DNA of 64,000 nt from an uncultured Methanolobus sp. Its GTDB lineage: Archaea > Halobacteriota > Methanosarcinia > Methanosarcinales > Methanosarcinaceae. The DNA lies in assembly GCF_963665675.1 (NCBI RefSeq), contig NZ_OY762426.1:1178001-1242000 (forward strand), in the 5' to 3' direction. Below the pieces are notes generated by a model that was given only the letters and a program-made list of their open reading frames with translations, was not told the DNA's origin and ran no database searches. This document shows positions 43,737 through 52,572 of this stretch, one piece after another. Position 1 is the first letter of the stretch. Every line of letters begins with the position of its first letter. The position numbers were made by a program, and so were the translations under genes.

Positions 43737-44432
43737 TCATTCCCCATCATCCACAAACATCTGCGCCACCAGACCCAGATGATCCTCGTGGAAAGGGTCA
43801 AGCTCTTTTCTTTCCAGCACCTCGAACTCAATGTCAAAGCCACTTTCAAGTTTGCGGACCTCTTCCTTGAATATCTTTTTCGGGCTGGCTACGGTGTCGA
43901 TGCTCCTTGACTTGATGGAAAGCATCAGGTGACCATGTTCTTCCAAGAAGTATTTTGAATTGATTGCTGCAATCTCAGCCTGGTTGGGCTGGGCAACGTC
44001 CTGGAAAATGACATCCGCTTTTTCCACGATGTGAGCGTAGGATTGTGGTTTATTGGCATCTGCAAGAATTGGAATTATGTTTGGACGCTGGTCGCAGAGC
44101 TGGATAAGGTCACGCATGGTGCGTGGGGAGAACTCAACTGCGTAGACAAGTCCATCTGTTAGTATGTCAGAAACGTGGCTCACTGTTGTTCCCGAGGCTG
44201 CGCCTAGATAGAGTACTATGGAATCGGATTCAAGAGGAATATCGAAGTTCTTGAGCACCATGGCTCCGAGCTTGCTTCTGCGGGGGTCCCACTGGCGGTA
44301 TTCTGTATCGTCCTCAGTAATGAGGCGCTCGCCGTAGACACTAGTGCCCGGAATCATATTCCTTGTTACAAGCATCTTCCTGTCATCAATATCCAGTTCA
44401 TAGATTCCACTGGATAATTCTCTTACCGGCAT
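43737..44432 (-). CDS. flpA: Fibrillarin-like rRNA/tRNA 2'-O-methyltransferase
   Basis: The product has 231 residues, the normal length. The SAM-binding loop is VLYLGAASGTTVSHVSD near residue 80, followed by VYAVEFSPRTMRDL, and later DVIFQDVAQPNQAE and the catalytic Lys in MLSIKSRSID. Fibrillarin is the methyltransferase of C/D-box sRNPs acting on rRNA and tRNA. Its start overlaps the nop5 stop (ATGA), so the two subunits are translationally coupled. The 3' end exists as a second, decayed copy at 41961-42070. Confidence 0.95.
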   Translation of the reverse strand: MPVRELSSGIYELDIDDRKMLVTRNMIPGTSVYGERLITEDDTEYRQWDPRRSKLGAMVLKNFDIPLESDSIVLYLGAASGTTVSHVSDILTDGLVYAVEFSPRTMRDLIQLCDQRPNIIPILADANKPQSYAHIVEKADVIFQDVAQPNQAEIAAINSKYFLEEHGHLMLSIKSRSIDTVASPKKIFKEEVRKLESGFDIEFEVLERKELDPFHEDHLGLVAQMFVDDGE

Positions 44433-45505
44433 CAGTTACTACCTCCTGACTTTTTGTTCTTCTTTCGCCCTCTGCTTCTGCGTTTTCCACCTTTACCTTG
44501 TGGTTTTGCTTCCGGCTTCCTCTCAGGAGGATTCGGGTTAACCTGCCTTATGTGTTCCAGTTTCTTATCAAGAGCATCCTTGATGGACGGATCAAGTTCG
44601 CCTGAATAAAAATCAGTCCTTGCAGCAAGGCTGATCTTAGCTGCAAGTGCCCTTGCAAGTTTTCCTCTCTGCCACCAGGGCGCATTCTTGATAACTGGAT
44701 TGTTAAAGATAATTCCATGTTTTGGAGACGGTGCCCGGGAGCGAAGATGCTTGAAAAGCGCCCTGTTAGCACCGATAACCTGAACTGTGCTGGACGGGAA
44801 AGTTGCCAGCTTCTCAAGGCTTCCTGCCATGCTCATAAGACGGGCACCAAGTGAAGCACCTGCAATCTCGCAAAGGTTCGGTGCCACTGAGCCCATGCTC
44901 GTATTAATGTAATTCTCAATATACCTGCGTGTATCATACAGGCTGCAGATGTTGTTTGCAAAAGTTTTCAAAAGCTCCTCATCTGTAAACAAGAGTTCAG
45001 CACCCATTGATTGTGATGCCTTCTCTGACATTTCATGTTCCTCAGGAACATTTGTCCTTGAACCATAAGCTGAAACAAAGTTTGCAAGCTCCTCACCCGT
45101 CATTTCCAGTTCCGGGAAATACCTTCCGTACCACTCAAACAGGCGCTCGCTCAGTTCATTTACATTTTTGTCAACATCATCCAGCGCCTCAACTGCCTGG
45201 ATAATTCTTGAATCGTCAGTATCGGTCTGTGAAATCTGGCTCTTTGCAGCCCTGATACAAACATCACGGAGAAGAATATCATAATCCTCGTCAAGTTCAA
45301 CAAAACCACATTCAAGTGCCGCATCTCTCAGATCAGCCCTCTGTAATGGAACAGACTGTGGATTATCCTTTGAATTATCCTGCAACTCTACAACAAAATC
45401 TGCAAGCTTTTCAGGGTCCCTATCAAAAAGTTCGCAATCATCAATCTCACCGTTTGCATCCAATTTGAGTTTTCCAAACCATGCAGTGAACTCTATAGCT
45501 GCCAT
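44432..45505 (-). CDS. nop5: Nop5/Nop56/58-type C/D-box sRNP scaffold protein
   Basis: From ATG 45505 the product has 357 residues. The central coiled coil is followed by the NOP domain (MGSVAPNLCEIAGASLGARLM, GSLEKLATFPSSTVQVIGANRALFKHL, APSPKHGIIFNNPVI), and a basic Lys/Arg-rich tail ends the protein. Nop5 joins fibrillarin to the L7Ae-bound guide RNA. GGAGGG six bases before 45505 fixes the start. A 4-bp overlap with flpA downstream and a close junction with the mptG gene upstream suggest one transcript. Confidence 0.95.
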   Translation of the reverse strand: MAAIEFTAWFGKLKLDANGEIDDCELFDRDPEKLADFVVELQDNSKDNPQSVPLQRADLRDAALECGFVELDEDYDILLRDVCIRAAKSQISQTDTDDSRIIQAVEALDDVDKNVNELSERLFEWYGRYFPELEMTGEELANFVSAYGSRTNVPEEHEMSEKASQSMGAELLFTDEELLKTFANNICSLYDTRRYIENYINTSMGSVAPNLCEIAGASLGARLMSMAGSLEKLATFPSSTVQVIGANRALFKHLRSRAPSPKHGIIFNNPVIKNAPWWQRGKLARALAAKISLAARTDFYSGELDPSIKDALDKKLEHIRQVNPNPPERKPEAKPQGKGGKRRSRGRKKNKKSGGSN

Positions 45506-45506
45506 T

Positions 45507-46466
45507 TCAGACCCTCCTGATCTCTGCACCGGTGTTGTTTGCTTTGGTAACCAAAACCTTGCCACCTATTGTCCTGTCAAGAAGTTCCTGCACATCTTCC
45601 TGTAGATATGCAGCATCTTCCGGGTTCTTAACGATTCCATAAACTGCCGGTCCAAATGAACTCATGCCTGCACCGTAGGCGCCATTGTCCTGCATAAGGG
45701 CCATGACATCCCTCACAACCTGATGCTGGAGAGATACCTCACGCTGTTTGAAACCAATGTTCTGTATATGATTAATGCAATAACCAAAAGCTTCGATGTC
45801 CTGCTCCATGATAGCGGGCATCATTTTCATGAGAATGACATGGGAGAGCTCCTGCACCTCGCCTACAGGAAGTGGACACTCTTTCTGGAAGATATTAACC
45901 TCTTTAGCATCGTGTGCTCCAGTGGTTTCAGGAAGTGCAAGAACTATATTCCAGTCCGGGAAATCATGCCTGAAAAGCACTGGAGCCGGGTCTGCCCTGC
46001 TTGCAGAAGATGGCGAAAATGAACCTTTGTCACTGAACCTGTGACCTCCGTCAACTATGAAGCCACCCATCTCAAACGATGCGACACCAATACCGGATGT
46101 TCCACCGCGTCCAACTGCAATTGCAAGTTCCCTTACGCTTTTTCCAAGACCATACAATTCATTCACAGCCGCAGCAGCAGAGAGCGCTGCCTGTGTGCCT
46201 GAGCCAAAACCAACGTGAGCCAGCATGTCTTCTTCAATTTTAAGACTTATACCTTCTTCCTCAGGAAGGACCTGTTTTACGGCATTGATCATCCTTTCAG
46301 CAAGGAATGAATCCCCTATAACTTCAATTGTATCTGATTCCTCTGCAGAGATGACAACATGCGGAGAGGCTAACGAAATTCCTGCACCTCCATCCACTCT
46401 GCCAAGTTGCGCATTCATATCAATAAGAGTCAGATGAAGCCTTGATGGGGATTTAATGATAATCAT
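45507..46466 (-). CDS. mptG: Beta-ribofuranosylaminobenzene 5'-phosphate synthase
   Basis: This GHMP-kinase-fold protein has 319 residues from ATG 46466. The glycine-rich loop HVGFGSGTQAALSAAAA lies near residue 90. VGRGGTSGIGVASFEMGGF and GAYGAGMSSFGPAVYG follow, all typical of beta-RFAP synthase. The enzyme joins PRPP and 4-hydroxybenzoate to start the tetrahydromethanopterin arm pathway, diagnostic for a methanogen or relative. The frame extends to a GTG at 46487; the ATG gives the conserved N terminus (IIIKSPSRLHLTLIDM). It lies immediately upstream of nop5-flpA. Confidence 0.92.
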   Translation of the reverse strand: MIIIKSPSRLHLTLIDMNAQLGRVDGGAGISLASPHVVISAEESDTIEVIGDSFLAERMINAVKQVLPEEEGISLKIEEDMLAHVGFGSGTQAALSAAAAVNELYGLGKSVRELAIAVGRGGTSGIGVASFEMGGFIVDGGHRFSDKGSFSPSSASRADPAPVLFRHDFPDWNIVLALPETTGAHDAKEVNIFQKECPLPVGEVQELSHVILMKMMPAIMEQDIEAFGYCINHIQNIGFKQREVSLQHQVVRDVMALMQDNGAYGAGMSSFGPAVYGIVKNPEDAAYLQEDVQELLDRTIGGKVLVTKANNTGAEIRRV

Positions 46467-46493
46467 GTCATGGATTATCAGTGACACATACTA

Positions 46494-47195
46494 TTAAAGA
46501 TTAACACTTGATTTTCGGGATTTCTTTTTTATCAGAAAATTCCACGAAAATCGTAATACATTCCGGTTAAGGACAAACATCAGGATTACAGGAATAAAGC
46601 GATACAATCTTATACGGAACTTCCCGGACATATCAAATTCGATCCTGCTATCTACAAAATCAGGCTCAAGACTCATTTTAAGATTCTCAAAGTTGCATCC
46701 CATATAAGCCATCAACGCATGGGAATAACCACACACAATGCCTGTATAGGATGGATCGGGAAATCCGTACACCGCATTTATTCTGGCATAAGGAATTTTG
46801 ATAGCGCGAACCACCCCCTTGACAAACCTGATAACCGGGACTTTCAGCTGCCTGAAAGCCTGTATAATTTCAGAATAGCTCATATCAATTGACTTTTTTC
46901 TATCGCCCTTTTCCTGTTTATCAGATTCCTGAAAGTGTTCCTTTACTTTTTCTGTAACTACCTTTTCAGCATCTTTGAACTCTTCCGGAAAATCACCATC
47001 CGAATTCTCATCCCCGGCCTCTTTTTCCAGCCCAGGACTCACATTTTTGGAAAACAATAACCAGTGAACAATAACACTATGTTCAATTGAAGCATCGGAA
47101 CCCTTCACATCAAAAGCAATATCTATTGCAGCAAACAGGACTAAGAGAACTAAAAAAACAATGAGAAGCAGTATTACCGTTAGAATCGATAGCAT
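46494..47195 (-). CDS. DUF2953 membrane-anchored protein
   Basis: The product has 233 residues. It has a long N-terminal hydrophobic helix (LTVILLLIVFLVLLVLFAAI), then a beta-rich segment with SVIVHWLLFSK, an acidic linker and a conserved region (INAVYGFPDPSYTGIVCGYSHALM...LEPDF...SRIEFDMSGKFRIRLYRFIPVILMF). The same order is found in bacterial YtfI-type DUF2953 proteins. It is directly downstream of the ytfJ-like gene on the same strand. The function is unknown; it is probably an envelope protein. Confidence 0.8.
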   Translation of the reverse strand: MLSILTVILLLIVFLVLLVLFAAIDIAFDVKGSDASIEHSVIVHWLLFSKNVSPGLEKEAGDENSDGDFPEEFKDAEKVVTEKVKEHFQESDKQEKGDRKKSIDMSYSEIIQAFRQLKVPVIRFVKGVVRAIKIPYARINAVYGFPDPSYTGIVCGYSHALMAYMGCNFENLKMSLEPDFVDSRIEFDMSGKFRIRLYRFIPVILMFVLNRNVLRFSWNFLIKKKSRKSSVNL

Positions 47196-47234
47196 ATCTG
47201 CTCCTGTGTATGCCCGTTAGCAAAAAAGAAAGTA

Positions 47235-47645
47235 TCAGTCTTCAGGAGGCTCTTGCGAACCCTCACAAGGTTCGTCGCCTTCACAGCTGTCATCTTTCTT
47301 TGACTTCTTCATTGCCTTGACCTTCTCAATAAGCCCCGGGACAGATTCAAGTATCTTACCAAAATCCGTCTGTCCTGAAAGGGTCATGAGCTTTGTGCCT
47401 TCCGGAGAGGTCACGATAAATGCAACAGGCTCTATCTTAGCACCAGCACCGCCACCGCCGCCAAAGCCTTCTTCTTCCCCCTTTTTCTTACCTTCGCCGC
47501 CACCAGTTCCAAATCCAAATGAAACCTTAGTAACGGGAATAATGGTAGTTTCACCTACAACCATAGCCTCCCCGACAACAGTCTTTGTGCTCACAAGTCT
47601 TTCAAGTTCGCTGGATACTTCTTTCATTAGATCTTCTAATGCCAT
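47235..47645 (-). CDS. GerW/YtfJ-family protein
   Basis: The protein has 136 residues. It shows the YtfJ pattern: an N-terminal helix with VGEAMVVGETTIIPVTKVSFGFGTGGG, then a Gly-rich loop (GFGGGGGAGAKIEPVAFIV) and a hydrophobic end. A Cys-containing acidic tail (SCEGDEPCEGS) is added. In Bacillus the homologue is a spore protein next to a DUF2953 protein. The same pair occurs here in an archaeon that does not sporulate, so the shared role must be more general. Confidence 0.85.
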   Translation of the reverse strand: MALEDLMKEVSSELERLVSTKTVVGEAMVVGETTIIPVTKVSFGFGTGGGEGKKKGEEEGFGGGGGAGAKIEPVAFIVTSPEGTKLMTLSGQTDFGKILESVPGLIEKVKAMKKSKKDDSCEGDEPCEGSQEPPED

Positions 47646-47776
47646 TTGCTAAAACCCCTTAGAATAAATCTACCCTTATAGGTAATATTATTTCCTGCTA
47701 AAAAAGTGTCTTTAAAATATATAGAAGTAGCCCCCATAGATATATGGAATTCGATAATCAAAAAAGCAGGAGAATC

Positions 47777-49960
47777 CTAATTACCAGAATTATCCTGGAA
47801 GAAATTCATCAGTGAATACTTGACTTTTTCAGGATCTACATCAATGAATTCTTCACGTTCATCATCAGGGAACATTTCAAACACGGAGAATTTTCCGAAC
47901 TTTTTCGGTGCTTCAGTTGTGAACCTGCCATCAAGGAGAATCCTTACTCCATAATCAAACGGAGAACGCACAACTCTCCCCATAGCCTGACGGATCTTGC
48001 GGATAGTCGGCACCTGCACTGCAAATTCCCAGCCAGCACCAAACCCAAAAGTATGGTCGTAAGCAGATTCCACAGCATTCATCCTGTCATTCAGGGCAGG
48101 ATAACCGACACCTACTATAATAACAGTCCTCCCCCTGCCATCACGGTAATCAATTCCTTCGCTAAGGGTTCCCCAGATATATGAGACTAGAACCGCCTTA
48201 TCACCTGATTCACCCATCCTGAAGAAATCCTCCCTGATCTCCTGGGATGAAACACCCACCTCGTCAAGGAAAACAGGAACATTCAGACGTTTCTCCAGCT
48301 TGTTGTAGTACCTTCTGGCCTCAAAAGAACTCTGGAAAAAGATAATCACATTACCTTCTGTCTGTTCAATGGAATCAAAAAGAACTTCCTCTAATGCCTG
48401 AAGTGTCTGCGGGTCATCCCTCGTTTTTGCAAACAAAGGCGGCACTGAAACTGAAAGCGTGAGCCGCTTTTCTTCCGGAAATGAAGTACCATAAGATAGT
48501 TCACATGTCGTCCTGGCAATTCCAAGGGTGGATTTTACCATTTCAAATGGTCGCAGGGTTGCAGACATGAGAACCGCTGAGAACACCGAATCGAATAATG
48601 GTTCGGTCACGTTCTTCGGGATACATGTGAAAAGTTCAATACGGCCGTAGATATCATCATTGAGATCACGTCTGACATTCAAAACCGGATAATAGTTCAG
48701 GTTATTGGAAAGCACCAGATATGATGACAGGAAATCTGCTGAATACCTTATTTGTGAACGTTTCAGGACACCTGTGAGTCCTTTCTTGTACTGCTCACGA
48801 TAGTTGTCATCGAGCATAGATCCGAACTCACTTGCTTCTGAAAGAGTTTTCTGGATTGCTTCTTCGTCACCAAAACCTACTTCCTGTGCCTGTCTCAGGA
48901 ATTTACCCCTGACCATATCGTTGCGTTCGTATGGATCACTGATACGCATATCATACCAGTGTCTTCCAACACGTTCACGTTCTCCGAATTTGAAACGGTT
49001 GTTATAGGTATCCTGCATCACACTGGTCAATATCTTCAGAAGATTATGAATTCCACCATCCGGCATGATATCTATATTTGCCTCTACCTCAGAGATTGCT
49101 TTTTCCAGTGTGTGCTCGGTTATTGTAATAGACGAATGCGACCTTGCTGCAGATTCGATGTTGTGTGCCTCGTCAAAAATCACAATGACATCCTGCGGCT
49201 CTTTTTCAAGCCAGTTGAGAACGGTCATGAATATATCGGAATTGAGCACATGATGGAAATTACATATCAGAAGATCTGCATGTTTCAGTTCTCTTTTCAG
49301 GAGTTCATACCCACACATGCCTTTCTGGAAAGCATAATCATTGACTTCCTCAGGTGAGCGCACATCTGAGAACAACCATTGTCTGAAAGCTTCACCATCA
49401 TAGCGCAGCACCTCATAAAGTTCATTGCATGAACGCTTTCTGAGCTCAGTTGATTTTTCCTCTGCAACTTCAAGTTCCTTGGACAGAGCATCACGCAATG
49501 CTATAAGAGCAGGATCTTTTGACTTTTTATAATTCTCATAGGCGGACTTCATTTCCTGTTTCTTAAGAGCGAGTTCTCTTTCAGTTTCCAGAAGGTCGAA
49601 GGTGTTCTCACGTTTGAGCCTGCATTCCTCATAATCAGTCTCATTGGGACACATTGTGGATTTACCTTTTACCACTGCAACCTTGAGGTCATTTGTCTGC
49701 CTGATCTCACGTGCTTCGTTTATGAACTGAACCATTTGCTGATGAACATTTGTTGCAATTATAACGGTTTTCTGAAGTTGTTTCCCAACGTTAAGTGAAG
49801 GTGCAAGTGCACTGAGAGTCTTGCCTGTACCACATGCTCCTTCAAAAAGTATGATCTCCTTATTTATGAGAGAAGCATGGATCTTGTCCATTGCATCCTG
49901 CTGATTCGGGTAGCAGGTTTCCTTTGGAAAATATTTCATGTATCCGGTTTTGCCGCTCAT
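47777..49960 (-). CDS. xpd: XPD/Rad3-type DNA helicase (FeS-containing SF2)
   Basis: The product has 727 residues, somewhat above archaeal XPD length. Walker A is GACGTGKTLSAL near residue 41, and the DEAH box is VIFDEAHNIESAARSH near 270. Between them, Cys residues (MCPNETDYEEC, RSCNELY, KGMCGYE) supply the 4Fe-4S cluster. Motif VI is QAMGRVVRSPFDYGVRILLDGR. XPD unwinds DNA 5'-3' in repair. The region between Walker A and the cluster is expanded by a charged coiled stretch. The stop is TAG (47777-47779), one of few in the window. Confidence 0.93.
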   Translation of the reverse strand: MSGKTGYMKYFPKETCYPNQQDAMDKIHASLINKEIILFEGACGTGKTLSALAPSLNVGKQLQKTVIIATNVHQQMVQFINEAREIRQTNDLKVAVVKGKSTMCPNETDYEECRLKRENTFDLLETERELALKKQEMKSAYENYKKSKDPALIALRDALSKELEVAEEKSTELRKRSCNELYEVLRYDGEAFRQWLFSDVRSPEEVNDYAFQKGMCGYELLKRELKHADLLICNFHHVLNSDIFMTVLNWLEKEPQDVIVIFDEAHNIESAARSHSSITITEHTLEKAISEVEANIDIMPDGGIHNLLKILTSVMQDTYNNRFKFGERERVGRHWYDMRISDPYERNDMVRGKFLRQAQEVGFGDEEAIQKTLSEASEFGSMLDDNYREQYKKGLTGVLKRSQIRYSADFLSSYLVLSNNLNYYPVLNVRRDLNDDIYGRIELFTCIPKNVTEPLFDSVFSAVLMSATLRPFEMVKSTLGIARTTCELSYGTSFPEEKRLTLSVSVPPLFAKTRDDPQTLQALEEVLFDSIEQTEGNVIIFFQSSFEARRYYNKLEKRLNVPVFLDEVGVSSQEIREDFFRMGESGDKAVLVSYIWGTLSEGIDYRDGRGRTVIIVGVGYPALNDRMNAVESAYDHTFGFGAGWEFAVQVPTIRKIRQAMGRVVRSPFDYGVRILLDGRFTTEAPKKFGKFSVFEMFPDDEREEFIDVDPEKVKYSLMNFFQDNSGN

Positions 49961-50009
49961 CGCAGTACCTATGAGCTCACATTACTTAAACGGTTTTGAT
50001 AAGGAATTA

Positions 50010-50650
50010 TCATTCTGCCAGGGTGACCTGACATTCAGATTCAGCAATAATACGCTGAGTTTCCTTATCAAATATCTTAATGGATACGACTTCATTTTCC
50101 TTCAAACCGTAATTGTTGGAGGTGTCCGTGATCCCATTTGTACAAACCGACACAGAAAAAGCCGAAGTGTCATTAATACTATCCTCCCCGTTAAGTATAA
50201 TAGTTTCACCTGCTGACCACATACCATCTAAAAGATCCTGATTTCTTGAAGCACATTTTGTGACCTTACCATCAAACATGAGATATTCATAATTGATTAC
50301 TGTTTCCCATATAACTTAGAACAGTGTACAAAATCACCAACCAGTATAACTACTGCCTTCACCAGAAATAACAATCATTGTCGAATCGAGTTCTAAAGAG
50401 GCACCGGCCATGTGCTGAAGGCATATGAAATTATATTCAAACCGGACCCATCAGGAACGCCGCCTTTGACATAATTAACGTCAATATCTGCTACATGAAC
50501 TGGCTTCATTGATGACAGCATTTCATCACTATAAACAGCCGATACTGTGATACCTGCCAGTACTATTGTTAAAAGCACCATAAGCACAACACCCATTACG
50601 GGTGACATACCACACTTGTCATGTATTATAGAAAATTTTTTGCCAGCCAC
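50010..50650 (-). pseudogene. Broken archaeal type IV pilin-like gene (DUF1628/Pilin_N)
   Basis: From GTG 50650 the frame encodes CGMSPVMGVVLMVLLTIVLAGITVSAVYS, the class III signal and hydrophobic stalk of an archaeal pilin. It then goes out of frame near 50410. The continuation is recognisable in other frames (HMAGASLELDSTMIVISGEG, then VGDFVHCSKLYGKQ, then FDGKVTKC to a TAA at 50010), so at least two or three frameshifts or stops interrupt it. Pieces line up in order and total normal pilin length. Probably non-functional. Confidence 0.72.
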
Positions 50651-51289
50651 GTGTGGAAATTTGATAGCAACTACATAAATTAATCTTAATGATGCTAATA
50701 TATTCATTACTGCATACAAAGGACAGAATAATAAGATAGAAAACAATTAGCTTTGTAGAAATCCTGCTCATACAAGTTACACAAACATTCCTCATTTTCA
50801 TTTCCACAAAGAGGAACTTCAAGCCAAAAACAAAGTAGCAACCGCCAAAGGCGGCACATTCCTATGTTGTTATACGGAAGATCATTCCAAAGATTATTGG
50901 ATTCATACTGAGAACTCTGCTGAGGGCTTGTAAAGAAAGTACAGGATATTTTCTGATAATTTTGTTTCTTCTTGCAGGAAAACACCGGCTTCGCCGGACG
51001 CTTCGGGATAAATCAAATTATTCATGACACATAACGGATCATATTGTCCTGACAAAACCGGTCTGTTCTCCTTTAAGTTTTATGTCAGGATTCCTACCGA
51101 GCTAATTAATTAGCTTTCCAAGCCCATATATTAAAGCACAATAGAATAGCAGTCTCCACGATAAAATGCCAATAACGATAGCTTTTTATCTCAGCTGTGT
51201 TATGATAGAGTGTAGAGTTCTACTAATATTCAGTAGATAAATATACAATGCAATACAACCTTGTATTTCAACAAAAGGAGCTTAAAACA
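50651..51289. other. Long non-coding stretch with palindromes upstream of ferredoxin
   Basis: No gene is seen. It holds CCGCC-AAA-GGCGG (50842-50854), CCGGC-TTC-GCCGG (50985-50997), an inverted repeat TCCTGACA/TGTCAGGA (51047-51054 and 51083-51090), and a perfect 16-bp palindrome AGCTAATTAATTAGCT (51100-51115). The last two lie within 250 bp of the ferredoxin start and could be regulatory. Confidence 0.45.
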
Positions 51290-51466
51290 ATGGTAGCAAT
51301 TATAACTGTCAATGAATGTGTCGGTTGCGGAACATGTATAGATGAATGCCCAGCAGAAGCAATTAAACTTAACGGAGACAACATTGCAATCGTAGATGCA
51401 GGCGAATGTCTGGACTGCGGTGCATGTGTCGACGTGTGCCCAACAGACGCAATTGCAATGGAATAA
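51290..51466 (+). CDS. Small 2[4Fe-4S] ferredoxin
   Basis: This 58-residue protein has two clusters of Cys-x2-Cys-x2-Cys-x3-Cys-Pro (CVGCGTCIDECP and CLDCGACVDVCP), a typical clostridial-type low-potential ferredoxin for electron transfer in methanogenesis and related pathways. The start is set by AAAGGAG nine bases upstream; the frame is open further back but those residues are not conserved in this family. It stands alone before asd, with a long regulatory-looking upstream region. Confidence 0.95.
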   Translation: MVAIITVNECVGCGTCIDECPAEAIKLNGDNIAIVDAGECLDCGACVDVCPTDAIAME

Positions 51467-51529
51467 GAGTAACTCTTTATTCCATATTCTTTACTTTTCT
51501 ATTCTTTTTTTAATCCCAGAGGGATATTT

Positions 51530-52561
51530 ATGCCAGAAGTAATCAAAGCAGGTATTTTGGGGGCAACGGGTGCCGTTGGTCAGAGGTTTATCCAGGCACT
51601 TGAAAACCACCCGTGGTTCGAAATAACATCACTTGCAGCGTCCGAAAGAAGCGCCGGAAAAAAATATGAAAAAGCTGCAAACTGGAGACTTGAAAGTAAA
51701 CTTCCTGATTCCGTAAAGGACATGGAAGTCGTTCCTGTTGATCCTAAAAAAGTAGATGCAGACGTTGTATTCTCGGCACTGCCATCTGAATATGCAAAGA
51801 CAGTTGAAGCGGAGTTTGCAAAGGAAGGATTTGCCGTTGCAAGTAACGCATCTGCATTCAGGATGGAAAAAGACGTACCTCTTGTAATTCCGGAAGTTAA
51901 TTCAGAACACCTGGGACTTATAGATGTACAGCAGGATAAACGTGGATGGGACGGATATATCGTCACAAATCCAAACTGCTCCACAATCGTCATGGTTCCA
52001 ACACTCAAACCGCTTATGCAATTTGGAATACAGTCAGTCACAGTCGCAACCATGCAGGCAATATCCGGTGCAGGATACGATGGAATTGCTTCTATGGCAA
52101 TACTTGACAATGTGGTCCCATACATCGGAGGCGAAGAGGAAAAGGTCGAGACTGAACCTTTGAAGCTTCTCGGAGAATTTGACGGTGCGGAAGTAGTTGA
52201 TGCGGACTTCAAGGTAAGTGCGTCCTGCAACAGGGTTCCTGTTATGGACGGACATACAGAGAACCTCTGGGTAAAAATGGCACAGGACCCTACACCTGAA
52301 CAGGTAAAAGAAGCGTTCCTTAATTTCAATCCGGGACTGGGAGACCTTCCAACCGAACCGGAACCTGCAATCATTGTAAGAGAAGAGCCGGACAGGCCAC
52401 AGCCTCGCCTTGACAGGAACATGGGCAACGGAATGGGCATTACAGTAGGACGTATAAGAGAAGGCATACGTTACACTGTAATGGGACACAACACCGTCCG
52501 TGGAGCTGCAGGCGCCAGTGTGCTTAACGCAGAACTTCTCCACAAGATGGGTAAACTTTAA
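51530..52561 (+). CDS. asd: Aspartate-semialdehyde dehydrogenase
   Basis: The product has 343 residues. The NADP loop is [11 protein letters not shown] at residues 9-19, the catalytic Cys is in NPNCSTIVM near 146, and the His is in [12 protein letters not shown] near 238. The latter wording is typical of the archaeal/fungal branch. The enzyme reduces aspartyl phosphate to the semialdehyde for lysine, threonine and methionine synthesis. Lysine made here also feeds beta-lysine osmolyte production by the ablA/ablB genes further along. It begins a cluster with an exported protein and pyrH, spaced by about 10 bp each. Confidence 0.95.
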   Translation: MPEVIKAGILGATGAVGQRFIQALENHPWFEITSLAASERSAGKKYEKAANWRLESKLPDSVKDMEVVPVDPKKVDADVVFSALPSEYAKTVEAEFAKEGFAVASNASAFRMEKDVPLVIPEVNSEHLGLIDVQQDKRGWDGYIVTNPNCSTIVMVPTLKPLMQFGIQSVTVATMQAISGAGYDGIASMAILDNVVPYIGGEEEKVETEPLKLLGEFDGAEVVDADFKVSASCNRVPVMDGHTENLWVKMAQDPTPEQVKEAFLNFNPGLGDLPTEPEPAIIVREEPDRPQPRLDRNMGNGMGITVGRIREGIRYTVMGHNTVRGAAGASVLNAELLHKMGKL

Positions 52562-52572
52562 ACGGTGATATC

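Noticed and set aside
47317..47652. 111-codon plus-strand frame opposite the ytfJ-like gene
   Set aside because: Proline-rich sequence is simply the complement of the Gly-rich loop of the real gene.
47777..47779. TAG at the end of xpd considered as read-through
   Set aside because: The helicase is complete by this point, and the continuation runs through AT-rich promoter-like DNA into the next gene.
50707..50985. 92-codon reverse-strand frame in the non-coding stretch
   Set aside because: Cys/Tyr/Phe-rich composition typical of translated non-coding DNA, no start signal, and it spans a GC-rich palindrome.
51580..52467. 295-codon reverse-strand frame opposite asd
   Set aside because: asd is intact with catalytic Cys and His; the antisense frame has no recognisable features.
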